DNA from: Komagataeibacter medellinensis NBRC 3288
GTDB lineage: Bacteria; Pseudomonadota; Alphaproteobacteria; Acetobacterales; Acetobacteraceae
Length of the DNA: 64,000 nucleotides
Assembly (NCBI RefSeq): GCF_000182745.2
Contig: NC_016021.1
Coordinates: 1-64,000 of the forward strand
Reading direction: 5' to 3'
Shown here: in pieces, positions 17,181-26,579 of the stretch
How positions within the stretch are numbered: the first letter of the stretch is position 1
How the letters are laid out: each line of letters starts with the position of its first letter
The notes under the pieces: generated by a model
Seen by the model: only the letters and a program-made list of their open reading frames with translations
Database searches by the model: none
What the model was told of the DNA's origin: nothing
Made by a program: the position numbers and the translations under genes

Positions 17181-18475
17181 TGCTGGCTCTTCTGATTTTC
17201 GTTGTCACGCTCGTTTTTGTCATCTGGCAGCCTCGGGGGCTGGGTATCGGTTGGAGCGCAATGGCAGGTGCCGCCGTGGCTCTGGCAACTGGTGTGATCC
17301 ACTGGCACGACATCCCCGTCGTCTGGCACATCGTCTGGGACGCGACCTTCACCTTTATCGCGCTGATCGTCATCTCGCTGTTGCTGGATGAGGCCGGGTT
17401 CTTCCATTGGGCCGCCCTGCACGTCGTGCGCTGGGGCAAAGGGCGAGGCCGGACGCTATTCCCGCTGATCGTGGTGCTGGGAGCGGCCATTGCAGCGGTT
17501 TTCGCCAATGACGGCGCGGCCCTGCTGCTCACGCCCATTGTCATCGCCATCCTCACTCAACTCCGCCTCAGTCCTGCTGCGGCCCTGGCCTTTATTGTCG
17601 CCACGGGCTTCGTCGCCGATACCACCAGCCTGCCGCTGGTGATTTCCAATCTGGTGAACATTGTCAGCGCGAATTTCTTCGGCATTGCGTTCGATCGCTA
17701 TGCCGCGATCATGGTCCCTGTCGATCTGGTAGCCCTTGGTGCAACGCTTGCCGTCCTGTGGCTGTGGTATCGACGGCAGGTGCCTGCGACCTATCCCGTC
17801 GCCGAACTGCCCGCACCTGCCACGGCCATTCGTGACCCTCATGTATTCCGGGCGGCATTTCCGCTACTGGCCCTCGTTCTGGCGGCCTATTTCCTGACAG
17901 CGCCGTTTCATATCCCGGTCTGTGTCGTAGCCTGCCTGGCCGCCGGAACCCTGTTACTCGTCGCCGGGTATGGCCGGGTGATCGCTGTTCGCAAGGTGCT
18001 GCGGGGCGCCCCGTGGCAGATCGTGATCTTCTCCCTGGGCATGTATCTGGTGGTGTATGGGCTGCGCAATGCCGGGCTGACCAACTATCTTGCGACCGCA
18101 CTGGTCTGGCTCGGTCATCAAGGGACGTTCACGGCCACCATCGGCACCGGCTTTCTGGCGGCTGTTCTGTCGTCCATCATGAACAATATGCCGAGTGTGC
18201 TGGTCGGGGCGCTGGCGATCCAGCAGGCTCACGACATCACGCCGCTGACACGCGACCTGATGATCTATGCCAACGTCATCGGCTGCGACCTCGGACCAAA
18301 ATTCACGCCGATTGGTAGTCTCGCAACACTGCTGTGGCTGCATGTGCTGGCATCCAGGAACCATCGGGTCACATGGGGGCAGTATATGAAAGTTGGACTG
18401 GCGATCACCCCGCCCGTCCTGCTGGTCACACTCGCGGCGCTGTCCCTGTGGTTGCCCTGGATCAGCCACTCGTAA
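17180..18475 (+). CDS. arsB: ArsB arsenite efflux transporter
   Basis: A 431-residue polytopic membrane protein with about 11-12 hydrophobic segments. Motifs such as [17 protein letters not shown] and [13 protein letters not shown] are typical of the ArsB/NhaD family, which exports arsenite and antimonite. It is the ArsB type, not the unrelated Acr3 type. It is coupled to arsC (TGATG) and to arsH (TAATG). Confidence 0.94.
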   Translation: MLALLIFVVTLVFVIWQPRGLGIGWSAMAGAAVALATGVIHWHDIPVVWHIVWDATFTFIALIVISLLLDEAGFFHWAALHVVRWGKGRGRTLFPLIVVLGAAIAAVFANDGAALLLTPIVIAILTQLRLSPAAALAFIVATGFVADTTSLPLVISNLVNIVSANFFGIAFDRYAAIMVPVDLVALGATLAVLWLWYRRQVPATYPVAELPAPATAIRDPHVFRAAFPLLALVLAAYFLTAPFHIPVCVVACLAAGTLLLVAGYGRVIAVRKVLRGAPWQIVIFSLGMYLVVYGLRNAGLTNYLATALVWLGHQGTFTATIGTGFLAAVLSSIMNNMPSVLVGALAIQQAHDITPLTRDLMIYANVIGCDLGPKFTPIGSLATLLWLHVLASRNHRVTWGQYMKVGLAITPPVLLVTLAALSLWLPWISHS

Positions 18476-19197
18476 TGCACGAATGGACCAATATCACAAT
18501 GACCGAACCTGACTTGCCGGCCCTCCACCCCGAATATCTTGAACGGGTCGATCTCGCGCGGCTGGAACCGCAACCGCGTGTGGACCATCCGCCGCGTATC
18601 CTGCTGCTCTATGGCTCTTTGCGTCCCCGATCCTTCAGCCGGTTGCTGGTGCTTGAGGCGGAACGTATCCTGAAGGTACTGGGGGCCGAGACACGGGTGT
18701 TCGACCCGACCGGCCTACCGATAGCGGATTCTGTGCCCACGACCCATCCGAAAGTGCAGGAACTGCGGGAACTCTCGATCTGGTCGGAAGGTCAGGTCTG
18801 GTGCAGCCCTGAACGGCACGGCAACATGACGGCAGTATTCAAAAACCAGATCGACTGGCTGCCTCTGACCGAAGGCTCGATCCGCCCGACGCAGGGCCGC
18901 ACGCTGGCGGTCATGCAGGTTTCGGGTGGGTCGCAGAGCTTCAATTCCGTCAATGCCCTGCGGGTGCTGGGGCGGTGGATGCGGATGTTCACCATCCCCA
19001 ACCAGTCCAGCGTACCAATGGCCTATACGCAGTTCGGTGACGATGACCGCATGAAGCCGTCCCCCCTCTATGACCGGATGGTGGATGTCATGGAGGAACT
19101 GATGAAGTTCACATCGCTGTTGCGCGACCGGGCCGACTACCTTGTGGACCGCTATAGCGAACGGAAGACGGAATTCCGTCTCCCGGAAAGCCTGTGA
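18475..19197 (+). CDS. arsH: ArsH NADPH-dependent flavoprotein
   Basis: A 240-residue FMN-binding flavodoxin-like oxidoreductase with [10 protein letters not shown] (phosphate loop) and [18 protein letters not shown] (flavin contact), the hallmarks of ArsH, which oxidises trivalent organoarsenicals. The ATG at 18475 overlaps the arsB stop; a second ATG at 18499 is possible. The longer frame back to 18334 runs inside arsB and is rejected. Confidence 0.93.
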   Translation: MHEWTNITMTEPDLPALHPEYLERVDLARLEPQPRVDHPPRILLLYGSLRPRSFSRLLVLEAERILKVLGAETRVFDPTGLPIADSVPTTHPKVQELRELSIWSEGQVWCSPERHGNMTAVFKNQIDWLPLTEGSIRPTQGRTLAVMQVSGGSQSFNSVNALRVLGRWMRMFTIPNQSSVPMAYTQFGDDDRMKPSPLYDRMVDVMEELMKFTSLLRDRADYLVDRYSERKTEFRLPESL

Positions 19198-20285
19198 GCC
19201 GGGCAATGGCGGAACAGTTCGATGTTGTGATCGTGGGCGGTGGTCAGGCGGCACTCGCCGCATCGTATTTTCTACGACGGACCGGGCTGCGTTACGTCAT
19301 TCTCGATAACGGGACGCAGGCGGGTGGTGCGTGGGTGCATGGCTGGGACTCCCTGCATCTGTTCTCGCCCGCGTCCTACAGTTCGCTCCCCGGCTGGCCG
19401 ATGCCCGACACGCCCGATGGCAGCTACCCCACCCGCGACGAGGTACTTGACTATCTGCACCGCTACGAGGCGCGCTATGCGCCGCCGATCCGCCGTCCTG
19501 TGACGGTCCGACGTGTGGAACGCGCTGACCAGAAATTCCTGAATGTCCGAACGAACGCGGGTGATTTCCTCAGCCGCGCTGTCATCGGGGCGACCGGCAC
19601 ATGGTCTGCACCCTTTGTTCCCGATTATCCGGGCCAAAGGTTATTTTCTGGGGCGCAAATCCATTCCTCCCATTATTGTAAAGCGGCACCTTTTACCGGC
19701 CAGCGTGTGCTCGTGGTGGGTGGGGGCAACTCCGGTGCGCAGATTATGGCGGAGCTGTCCCTTGTCGCCCAGGCAACATGGGTCACGCTGCATGACCCCG
19801 TCTTCCTGCCCGATGACGTGGACGGACGGGTCCTGTTCGAGCGGGCGACCGCTCGGGTTCTCGGCGGCCCGTCGGCCATGCCCACCGGCGGCTTTGGCGA
19901 TATCGTTATGGTACCGCCTGTGCGCGCCGCCAGGGAGCGAGGCGTGCTTCACGCGCTGCGTCCGTTCGTACGTATGACGGCAAGGGGCGTCGTCTGGCCC
20001 GATGGGCGGGAAGAAGCCATCGACGCGATCATCTGGTGTACCGGCTTCCGTCCTGCACTCTCTGCATTTGCACCACTCGATGTGATCGAGCCGGACGGGT
20101 TGATCCGCGTTAACGGGCAGCAGGCCGTCAGGGAGCCACGTCTCTGGCTGCTGGGTTATGGCTCCTGGTGCGGCCCCGCATGCGCCACCCTGCTGGGGGC
20201 GGGCCGTGTCGCGCGATCCATGGTCCGACAACTGGCGGCCTGGCTTGCGTCACCGGCACAGGGTGTCCGCTTACCAAAACCTTGA
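19194..20285 (+). CDS. arsO: ArsO-like flavin monooxygenase
   Basis: A 363-residue flavin-containing monooxygenase. An FAD-binding GGGQAA motif lies near the N terminus, a second nucleotide-binding motif ([13 protein letters not shown]) around residue 175, and the late motif [11 protein letters not shown] matches FMO-type enzymes. ArsO-type members are found in ars operons and are thought to modify arsenicals or organoarsenicals. The start is GTG at 19194 (overlapping arsH) or ATG at 19206. It is the last gene of the ars operon. Confidence 0.85.
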   Translation: MSRAMAEQFDVVIVGGGQAALAASYFLRRTGLRYVILDNGTQAGGAWVHGWDSLHLFSPASYSSLPGWPMPDTPDGSYPTRDEVLDYLHRYEARYAPPIRRPVTVRRVERADQKFLNVRTNAGDFLSRAVIGATGTWSAPFVPDYPGQRLFSGAQIHSSHYCKAAPFTGQRVLVVGGGNSGAQIMAELSLVAQATWVTLHDPVFLPDDVDGRVLFERATARVLGGPSAMPTGGFGDIVMVPPVRAARERGVLHALRPFVRMTARGVVWPDGREEAIDAIIWCTGFRPALSAFAPLDVIEPDGLIRVNGQQAVREPRLWLLGYGSWCGPACATLLGAGRVARSMVRQLAAWLASPAQGVRLPKP

Positions 20286-20730
20286 GCGACTCTCTTTACG
20301 ACCGACATGAGGCGAAAGCAGACTGTCCCCTTACAAAAATGTCGATGCAATCTTTAACATAATTAAAGATACTTTTCGCTTTAATAAGGAATATTCGCCT
20401 AATTAAGGGAATCAATAACGTGCTGAAATATCGGAGTATTGACTAACTTAATTAAGGAATTTCGACAGGTTTGTCGAAGTTCCTTAGGCTCATGTCGCGT
20501 TTCCCTAGATGATGACAAAGATCACATTGACGCTGCTTCGGGCCGTTTTTTGAAGCCTAATTGACTGCAAAATGTTCCCTCATTCCTGACAAAAAATACC
20601 CTGGTTGATTGCACTTGAATCTATACGAACGACCGTTGGCACGCGCAGGTGGCTTGGCCACCTTTGCAAACGATCGTTTACGAATGTCTTCTTGAATTGT
20701 AAAAATGGACTCAGAAGGAGCTTCGTCGCC
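20286..20730. other. AT-rich intergenic region with palindromes
   Basis: No gene is supported. Three loosely related TTAAT(T)AAGGAAT-like blocks lie near 20381, 20399 and 20447. A 14-bp inverted repeat with one mismatch (20454-20467 and 20472-20485) surrounds TTCGACA/TGTCGAA, and AAACGATCGTTT at 20668-20679 is a perfect palindrome. Lying upstream of a serine recombinase gene, this is a plausible res/recombination site. Confidence 0.4.
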
Positions 20731-20966
20731 GTGGTGCCACCCAAACCTGGAAAAACACCCGTTGGCGGCCGTCTAATTGGCTACGCTCGCGTCTCCACAG
20801 ACGATCAGGGCACCGACGCACAGTTGAATGAGCTACGCGACGCTGGCTGCACGATGATTTTCGAGGAACATGCCTCCGGTACCGACCGGAACCGCCCTGT
20901 GCTTATACGCCTGCTAAGGGATATGAACGCTGGTGACACCTTGGTCGTGGTCCGGCTCGATCGTCT
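20731..20966 (+). pseudogene. Serine recombinase, 5' part (split by IS1111-like element)
   Basis: The catalytic half of a serine recombinase: RLIGYARVSTDDQ with the active serine, then VVVRLDRL. The GTG at 20731 lies ten bases after AAGGAG. The frame stops being recombinase at 20966, and the missing continuation (ARSVSHLLAVIEQL) resumes at 22418. Joining 20966 to 22418 restores the expected RLDRLARSVSH motif with no frame change, so the break is a clean insertion. Confidence 0.85.
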
Positions 20967-21307
20967 TATGTGGACGGCCGTTTAAGCGCAATACCTCACA
21001 TTGTTCTCCCGATGTCATTTCTAAAACGTATTATTCTACCGGCTGGATGATGAATACCGATTTAACGTGAAGACCCGGTCAGATGCGCTCTTATGTCCGG
21101 CCTGTTTATGCGACTTTATGCGCTGGCCATCATGGGTGTGCGCTCACGTGTCAGGCACCAATCTGGTATCACGTGCTCAGGGGCACAGACGGTCGAACGG
21201 TATGGCCTGAACTGTTGCTGAATGACTGTCTTCCCATCACGTCGGTTCGTACATACTGCCGGATCTACCGGAGCAAGCTCCGGTGTCCATCGTTCTGCTG
21301 GTGCAGG
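20967..21307 (-). ncRNA. Candidate bridge-RNA region of IS1111-like copy A
   Basis: The 341 bases after the transposase stop hold no gene. In IS110-family elements a structured noncoding RNA that pairs with donor and target DNA is encoded in the longer noncoding end, which for the IS1111 group is downstream of the transposase, as here. The presence of an RNA is inferred from family and layout; no loops have been assigned. Confidence 0.4.
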
Positions 21308-22339
21308 TCAGCCTGCTGAAACACTGACACCAGCCGGACGATAGATCTCTTTACGTGACAACAACGCCCAGATGATACGAGCCATTTTATTGGCAAGTGC
21401 AACTGTTGCCAGACGCCTTGGACGACGCGCCATGAGTTCGCATAGCCACTGACCCGCAGCGCTATCCCACTTATGGGCACGATGAAGCATGGCCGTCGCA
21501 CCAAGAACCAGCAACGTTCTTATCTGCCGATTGCCCGTTTTGGTAATCCTTCCCAGACGGGTTTTACCGCCGGTAGAATGCTGACGAGGCACAAGCCCCA
21601 GCCAGGCGGCAAAATGGCGCGCAGAGGCGAAAGAGCCAATATCCGCGACCGAGGCGACAATCAGAGAAGCCGTTATAGGACCGACCCCAGGGATGGTCAT
21701 CAACCGACGCGCATCGTCATCGCTTTTTGCACGCGCCCGGATCTGCACTTCCAAAGCATCAATGCTCTGAGCGACCTTTTCATAATGCTCAAATAACAAC
21801 ATGGCACTCTGCTTCATGGCAGCAGGCAGGTCGGCTGATGTCTCTATTTTTGCCATCAGTTCTGGCAGATGGCGTGTGCCCAGAGGGGCTATCAGCCCGA
21901 ACTCGGAAGCAAGAGCCCGTAACGCATTACTCAGCATGGTCTGCTGTTTGACCAGAAGAGCGCGGGCAGAATGCAGTGACAAGACACCTTGCTGCTCTTC
22001 GCTCTTGATCGGAACACACATCGTATCAGGATGAGTCGCCGCCATGCAGATCGCAGCCGCATCAACAGCGTCATTTTTCTTGCCTTTTTTGACAAATGAT
22101 TTGACCCGATCAGGAGGAACCAGTCTGACATCATGACCAATCCTGCTGATCACCCGTGCCCAGTAATGAGCTGACCCGCAGGCTTCCAGAACAACTTCAC
22201 ATGGGTCAAGTTTTGCAAAAAATGCTGAAACTTCACTGCGACCAAGCTTGCGCTTGAAAACGCACTTTCCAATTGCGTCAGCCCCATGAGCCTGAAAAAC
22301 GGATTTGGCAATATCAAGGCCAATTATGCTAGCTTTCAT
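21308..22339 (-). CDS. IS110-family transposase (copy A)
   Basis: A 343-residue DEDD recombinase: N-terminal IIGLDIAKSVFQAHG and VVLEACGSAHYWAR with acidic catalytic residues, KNDAVDAAAI in the middle, and the C-terminal Transposase_20 part with PGVGPITA and the serine-bearing RQHSTGGKTRLGRITK. It cuts and rejoins DNA guided by its bridge RNA. It appears intact. It differs substantially from copy B at 30033, so the two are separate IS species. Confidence 0.92.
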   Translation of the reverse strand: MKASIIGLDIAKSVFQAHGADAIGKCVFKRKLGRSEVSAFFAKLDPCEVVLEACGSAHYWARVISRIGHDVRLVPPDRVKSFVKKGKKNDAVDAAAICMAATHPDTMCVPIKSEEQQGVLSLHSARALLVKQQTMLSNALRALASEFGLIAPLGTRHLPELMAKIETSADLPAAMKQSAMLLFEHYEKVAQSIDALEVQIRARAKSDDDARRLMTIPGVGPITASLIVASVADIGSFASARHFAAWLGLVPRQHSTGGKTRLGRITKTGNRQIRTLLVLGATAMLHRAHKWDSAAGQWLCELMARRPRRLATVALANKMARIIWALLSRKEIYRPAGVSVSAG

Positions 22340-22417
22340 ACGGGCGGTCTCCTCCTGATGGTCAGTGAACCTCCATCATGGCACATTGATGCCGCAGGGA
22401 GGCCGTCCACCCCATCT

Positions 22418-22810
22418 GGCCCGCTCGGTCAGCCACCTACTCGCCGTTATCGAGCAACTGGATTACGCTGGCGCGCATTTCCGTAGTTTGGACGACCCCA
22501 TCGACACTACGACCCCGCAGGGTATGTTCTCGCTGCAGGTGCTCGGCGCCGTAGCTCAGCTCGAGCGAGCGCTCATTTCCGAACGCACCAAAGCCGGTCT
22601 GTGTGCAGCCCGAAGCTGTGGGCGCGTCGGCGGCAATCCGGGCCTGCGGACTCGCGATGCAAATGCCATCCGCAAAATCCGGCAAAGTCGCAACGCCGCG
22701 TATCTCGACGCTGTTCTTGCACGCCTCGACACTTGGCTACCGATCGTGCGGCGAATGCGCCCAAGTCACCCTTGGGGTGATGTCGTACGTGTCCTGAATC
22801 GTGGACACCC
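22418..22810 (+). pseudogene. Serine recombinase, 3' part
   Basis: Continuation of the gene that starts at 20731: ARSVSHLLAVIEQLDYAG, then the DTTTPQGMFSLQVLGAVAQLERALISERT segment of serine recombinases (cited here as one region, residues about 100-130 of the joined protein), then a basic C-terminal domain. The 3' end runs into the IS481 copy at 22811, so the natural stop is probably lost as well. The gene is thus interrupted once and truncated once. Confidence 0.8.
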
Positions 22811-23769
22811 TAGGTGTTTGGTCCCGGGGTTTGATGGGTTGGATTGATGATGAATCTTTCTGGCTCTGAAGTCCATATTTTGCAGACGTATTCGTAAGGC
22901 GTGAGGCCACTCAGCGTCTTGAGCCTTCGCCCGAAATTATAAGCTGCCATGAAGTCGTTGAGGTGTGTCCTCAACTGCTCATGACTGTCGTAATGGAAGC
23001 GTTTGACGGTTGCCTCTTTGATTGTCCGGTTCATCCGTTCAACCTGACCATTGGTCCAGGGATGATTGGGTTTCGTCAGACGATGTTCGATCCCGTGGGC
23101 TTCGCAGATCATGTCGAAGCGCATGGGACGCGACCAGGCCGTATTGCGATTACGGGGTTGGTCAGCGAACTGGATCCCATTGTCGGTCAGGATGGTGTGG
23201 ATCCGGTAAGGGATGATGCTCAGGAGATGTTCGAGGAATTCCCAGGCCGTCTTCCGATCAGCTTTCTCGACCAGTTGTGTGACAGCGAATTTGCTTGTCC
23301 GGTCAATGGCAACGAAGAGGTACAGCTTGCCTTCAGCGGTCTGGACTTCCGCTATGTCGAGATGAAAGAACCCGATCGGGTAGCGTTTGAAGCGCTGGCG
23401 TTTGGCTTTGTCCCCCTCTATGTCCGGCAGTCGTGAAATCCCGTGACGCTGAAGGCAGCGATGCAGGGCCGAGCGTGTCAGATAGGGAATGCTGGCCTGC
23501 AGGGCATAAAGGCAGTCATCCAGCGGCAGCAACGTATGCCGGCGAAAGGCCACGATCATCGCTTCGTCCGTCTCGGACAGGACCGTTGAGCGCGGCTCTT
23601 TAGGACCTGTCTTCTGATCTTCGACACTCTGTCGCTTCCGCCATTTAGCCACTGTCTTCGGGTTGATCCCGAACTCCTCGCTCAGCGCCGCGAGCGAAGC
23701 CTGCGATCGCTGTATTGCTGCTCGCACGGCGTGCGTGGTCGTGGCGCTCCCATGACGTATCTGTCCCAT
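22810..23769 (-). CDS. IS481-family transposase
   Basis: A 319-residue transposase: an N-terminal helix-turn-helix ([19 protein letters not shown]) and an rve integrase core with the DDE pattern in [21 protein letters not shown] and [15 protein letters not shown]. The inner ATG at 23769 is preferred because AAGGAAG lies just before it; a second ATG five codons upstream lacks a site. It ends with EYVCKIW and a short tail, as in intact relatives. Confidence 0.9.
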   Translation of the reverse strand: MGQIRHGSATTTHAVRAAIQRSQASLAALSEEFGINPKTVAKWRKRQSVEDQKTGPKEPRSTVLSETDEAMIVAFRRHTLLPLDDCLYALQASIPYLTRSALHRCLQRHGISRLPDIEGDKAKRQRFKRYPIGFFHLDIAEVQTAEGKLYLFVAIDRTSKFAVTQLVEKADRKTAWEFLEHLLSIIPYRIHTILTDNGIQFADQPRNRNTAWSRPMRFDMICEAHGIEHRLTKPNHPWTNGQVERMNRTIKEATVKRFHYDSHEQLRTHLNDFMAAYNFGRRLKTLSGLTPYEYVCKIWTSEPERFIINPTHQTPGPNT

Positions 23770-23829
23770 AATGCTTCCTTCCACTCTCGTGAAAATATCA
23801 CACCATCAAACCCCGGGATTAAACACCTA
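22811..23829 (-). mobile_element. IS481-family element, full copy
   Basis: About 1019 bp between near-perfect terminal inverted repeats that begin TAGGTGTTT at both ends and match over about 25 of 27 bases. One transposase gene fills it, and its TAG stop falls at the very edge of the element. No clear target duplication is visible at the edges. A second, shortened copy lies at 32797-33707 in the same orientation. Confidence 0.82.
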
Positions 23830-23912
23830 ACTCAATACACGTCTTCAAAGACTGATTTTGACGGCACCACTTATCCCAAGCCCTATACAGGTGGAAAGTG
23901 GAAAATCCTGAT
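23830..23912. other. Spacer between IS481 and IS3 elements
   Basis: Eighty-three bases between two mobile elements. I see no gene, and no match to the porin stump on the far side of the IS3 element. Confidence 0.4.
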
Positions 23913-23982
23913 GGTAATCCCCCCATAAAAAGAGTGGCTTTTGGATGAGAATTTTCTCAGCGTAAGAAATGAGGAGATTCTG

Positions 23983-24246
23983 ATGAAGAGTGATCGCTTT
24001 ACTGACGCGCAGATTATGGGTGTGATCCGCCAGGCTGAGGGCGGCGTCCCGGTTCCTGATCTGTGTCGGGAGCATGGGATCAGCAACGCCACATTTTACC
24101 GGTGGCGGGCGAAATATGGCGGCATGGATGCTTTGATGATCAGTCAGATGAAGGCTCTGGAAGAGGAGAACCGTCGGCTGAAGCGCATGTATGCGGATCT
24201 GAGCATGCAGACGGATATCCTGAAGGAAGCCCTGGGAAAAAAATGA
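23983..24246 (+). CDS. IS3-family OrfA (outer element)
   Basis: An 87-residue helix-turn-helix protein (FTDAQIMGVIRQAEGG, HGISNATFYRWRAKYGG) with a C-terminal leucine-zipper-like helix (MKALEEENRRLKRMYADL). It is the DNA-binding half of the outer IS3 element. GAGGAG lies just before the ATG, and the stop overlaps the orfB start (ATGA). Confidence 0.85.
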   Translation: MKSDRFTDAQIMGVIRQAEGGVPVPDLCREHGISNATFYRWRAKYGGMDALMISQMKALEEENRRLKRMYADLSMQTDILKEALGKK

Positions 24247-24304
24247 AGCGGCCAGCCCAGCGCCGGGAACTGGCCGCACAGGCTGTGGCGCATCATGGGG
24301 TCAG
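24243..24304 (+). pseudogene. IS3-family OrfB, 5' fragment (outer element)
   Basis: The first 20 or so codons (MKRPAQRRELAAQAVAHHGV) before the nested element enters. The continuation [15 protein letters not shown] is found at 25618, so joining the two across one copy of the duplicated CAG restores the frame. Confidence 0.78.
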
Positions 24305-24364
24305 TGAGGTGGTCCCGTCCGTTCGGACAGTTTTGCGGGCTTGATAAGCTATACCCGATTGTTG

Positions 24365-25243
24365 TTATGCCGCCCTTCTGACGGCGTTGCTGTTGGCCAT
24401 CTGGTCCGGGGTTAACCCCGGACCAGATGGCGTCGGCACGTCATAATACGCCTCATCGGGCGTACGTCCAGCCAGCGCCGTATGCGGACGCCTTTCGTTA
24501 TAATGGGCGATCCATCTGCCAAGCCCGGCCCTCAGCTCTGATCCGGTCTCGAACGCGTGCAGGTAGACGCATTCATATTTCAGCGACCGCCACAGACGCT
24601 CGATGAACACGTTATCCAGCCATCGCCCACGCCCGTCCATACTGATGCGGATCTGACGCTCTTCCAGTATCCCGCTGAAACGGGGTGTCGTAAATTGCGA
24701 CCCCTGGTCAGTATTGAAAATGTCCGGGGCGCCATAGCGCATGAGGGCATCCTGTAGCGCCTCGATACAGAACTCCACGTCCATCGTGTTCGACAGACGC
24801 CAGGACAGGACCTTGCGCGTGAACCAGTCCATGATCGCCACGAGATAGAGAAATCCCCGTTTCATGGGAATATATGTGATATCGGAACACCAGACCTGGT
24901 CAGGCCGATTGATGACCAGATCCCGTAGCAGATATGGATATTTCCGATGCTCCGGATGGGGCACGGTCGTGCGCGGCTTCTGGTAGATCGCCCGCAGGCC
25001 CATGATCGCCATGAGCCGCCGGACCCGCTTGCGGCCCACTTCATGTCCGTGGCGGCGCAGATGCCATGTCATCTGCCGTGAACCATAATACGGCGTTTCC
25101 AGGAACTGGGCGTCGATCAGCCGCATCAGCTCCAGATTGGCTTCGCTCTGTGGCACAGGCCGATAGTAGACGCCCGACCGGTTGAGTTGCAGTAGCGTGC
25201 ATTGCCGGATTATCGGCAGACGCGCTCGCTTCGGGTCAATCAT
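24365..25243 (-). CDS. IS3-family OrfB transposase (nested element)
   Basis: A 292-residue integrase-core transposase. The DDE residues lie in WCSDITYIPMKRGF, PDIFNTDQGSQFT and the DNVFIERLWRSLKYE segment. An HTH_21-like N-terminal part (YYGSRQMTWHLRRHGHEVGR) precedes it. It overlaps the upstream orfA by four bases. It appears complete, so this element may be active. Confidence 0.92.
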   Translation of the reverse strand: MIDPKRARLPIIRQCTLLQLNRSGVYYRPVPQSEANLELMRLIDAQFLETPYYGSRQMTWHLRRHGHEVGRKRVRRLMAIMGLRAIYQKPRTTVPHPEHRKYPYLLRDLVINRPDQVWCSDITYIPMKRGFLYLVAIMDWFTRKVLSWRLSNTMDVEFCIEALQDALMRYGAPDIFNTDQGSQFTTPRFSGILEERQIRISMDGRGRWLDNVFIERLWRSLKYECVYLHAFETGSELRAGLGRWIAHYNERRPHTALAGRTPDEAYYDVPTPSGPGLTPDQMANSNAVRRAA

Positions 25244-25551
25244 CTGCCGCCTCTGATCACGCCCAACCGAGCAGAGGCATCGCGTAAAAAATCCCGTTCC
25301 ACGAGAAGTTCGCCTATCTTCGCGTGCAGTTTCTCCACGTCAGCTGGGCTGACCGGGGGCTCAGCCACCGTCTTCCCGGAAAAGGTCGCCGCCATCCCCT
25401 CGATCGCCTGCCGTTTCCACTGGGCGATCATCGTCTGATGTACCCCATGTTTCGAAGCCAGTTCCGCCAGCGTCAGTTCCCCACGGATCGCCTCCAGCGC
25501 AACCCGTGACTTGAACTCTGCCGCATACCTCTTCCGCGTAACCTTGCCCAT
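25240..25551 (-). CDS. IS3-family OrfA (nested element)
   Basis: A 103-residue helix-turn-helix protein (RYAAEFKSRVALEAIRGE, ASKHGVHQTMIAQWKRQ) followed by a coiled-coil segment (DVEKLHAKIGELLVERDFL). It supplies sequence-specific binding to the element ends and is normally fused to OrfB by frameshifting or made alongside it. Confidence 0.9.
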   Translation of the reverse strand: MGKVTRKRYAAEFKSRVALEAIRGELTLAELASKHGVHQTMIAQWKRQAIEGMAATFSGKTVAEPPVSPADVEKLHAKIGELLVERDFLRDASARLGVIRGGR

Positions 25552-25617
25552 AAAACCCGTCCTCGTTCAGGCCAGATGATAGCTTATCGCCCTGTCCGAA
25601 AAATGGGGACCACCTCT

Positions 25618-26386
25618 CAGCATTGCGCTGGCCTGCCGGATTTTTGGGATATCGGAGACCTGCTTTCGCTATCGTCCACGACTGGCGGCGGAGAACGACA
25701 GGATTGCCGATCTTCTGGTAGGACTGACCCAGGTTCACAGGAGATGGGGATTTGGCCTGTGTTTCCTGTATCTGCGCAATGTGCAGGGACGTGTCTGGAA
25801 TCATAAGCGGGTTTATCGGATCTATCGGGAACTGGAGTTCAACCTGCGGATTAAACCCCGCAGGCGTCTGGTTCGCGAAAAGCCTGAAAAGCTGTCGGTT
25901 CCGGCCCTTCCCAACAGGGTCTGGTCCATGGATTTCATGGCGGACAGGCTGATGGATGGACGTGCTTTTCGGCTCCTGAACATTCTGGATGATTTCAATC
26001 GTGAAGGACTGGCGATCGAGGTTGATTTTTCCCTGCCAGCCTGTCGGGTTGTCCGCTGTCTGGAACAGGTTATGGAGTGGCGTGGCAGGCCAGAGGCTAT
26101 CCGAATGGACAATGGCCCTGAATATGTCAGTCATACGTTGGTTTCATGGGCCGAAAAGCAGGGGATTACCCTGATCTATACACAACCGGGCAATCCGCAG
26201 CAGAACGCCTATATTGAACGCTACAACAGGACTGTCCGGCAGGAATGGCTGGAGCAGCATCTGTTTGAAAGCATCCAGGACGTACAGGAGGTCGCAACAC
26301 AATGGCTCTGGACATATAACAATGACAGACCCAACATGGGAAACGGTGGGTTCACACCCGCCCAGAAACTAAAAGGAGCTGCCTGA
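25618..26386 (+). pseudogene. IS3-family OrfB, 3' fragment (outer element)
   Basis: The main body of the outer element's transposase: [18 protein letters not shown], then [15 protein letters not shown], the DDE core ([39 protein letters not shown]) and the end [11 protein letters not shown]. Only the short N terminus is missing. An internal ATG at 25781 could start a truncated product, but the nested element almost certainly abolishes function. Confidence 0.82.
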
Positions 26387-26426
26387 ATTCTCATTCAATG
26401 CCCCACTAAAAATGGGGGGATTACCC

Positions 26427-26489
26427 TTCAACGACCTGCGCAACACAGGGCAGTTCACCTTCGGCGCGGACGCAGTGCTCGGCTTTTGA
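26427..26489 (+). pseudogene. C-terminal stump of a porin gene
   Basis: Twenty codons and a stop encode FNDLRNTGQFTFGADAVLGF. This differs at one residue from the C-terminal end of the intact porin at 34476 (FNDLRNVGQFTFG...). It shows that a second, nearly identical porin once preceded kup and was removed by the IS3-family insertion or a linked deletion. Confidence 0.85.
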
Positions 26490-26579
26490 GGACAGGCAAT
26501 TGTTAACGCAGCAACTCACATCTCGAAAGAGTGTGCGGAACACGCGGTTTGACCAATCAACATTACAGGAGATGAGATA

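Larger units (their letters stand above)
20967..22417 (-). mobile_element. IS110-family element, IS1111 group (copy A)
   Basis: About 1451 bp, with both edges fixed by the interrupted recombinase gene. Subterminal inverted repeats TGGACGGCC (20971-20979) and GGCCGTCCA (22401-22409) lie 4 bp and 8 bp from the ends, which is the arrangement of the IS1111 group. The transposase is on the minus strand with a short 5' leader and a 341-bp noncoding 3' end. No clear target duplication is seen, as usual for this family. Confidence 0.8.
24305..25617 (-). mobile_element. Nested IS3-family element
   Basis: About 1313 bp, flanked by CAG on both sides (24302-24304 and 25618-25620; TCAG also fits), consistent with a target duplication. 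Ends read TGAGGTGGTCCC on the left and, complemented, AGAGGTGGTCCCC on the right, with TTCGGACAG and GATAAGC also shared further in. It carries orfA and orfB on the minus strand. Confidence 0.8.
23913..26425 (+). mobile_element. IS3-family element broken by a nested IS3 element
   Basis: Perfect 14-bp terminal repeats GGTAATCCCCCCAT (23913-23926) and its complement (26412-26425) mark the ends, with more matching bases inside. It carries orfA and orfB on the plus strand. A second IS3-family element (24305-25617) sits inside orfB. Without the insert the element would be about 1.2 kb. Its right end abuts the last 21 codons (including the stop) of a porin gene. Confidence 0.82.

Noticed and set aside
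18334-18474. Longer ArsH start inside arsB
   Set aside because: It lies within a conserved membrane protein gene; the coupled ATG at 18475 gives normal family length.
22963-23436. Plus-strand frame over the IS481 transposase
   Set aside because: Antisense to the integrase core; it recurs identically at 32841 only because the IS copy recurs.
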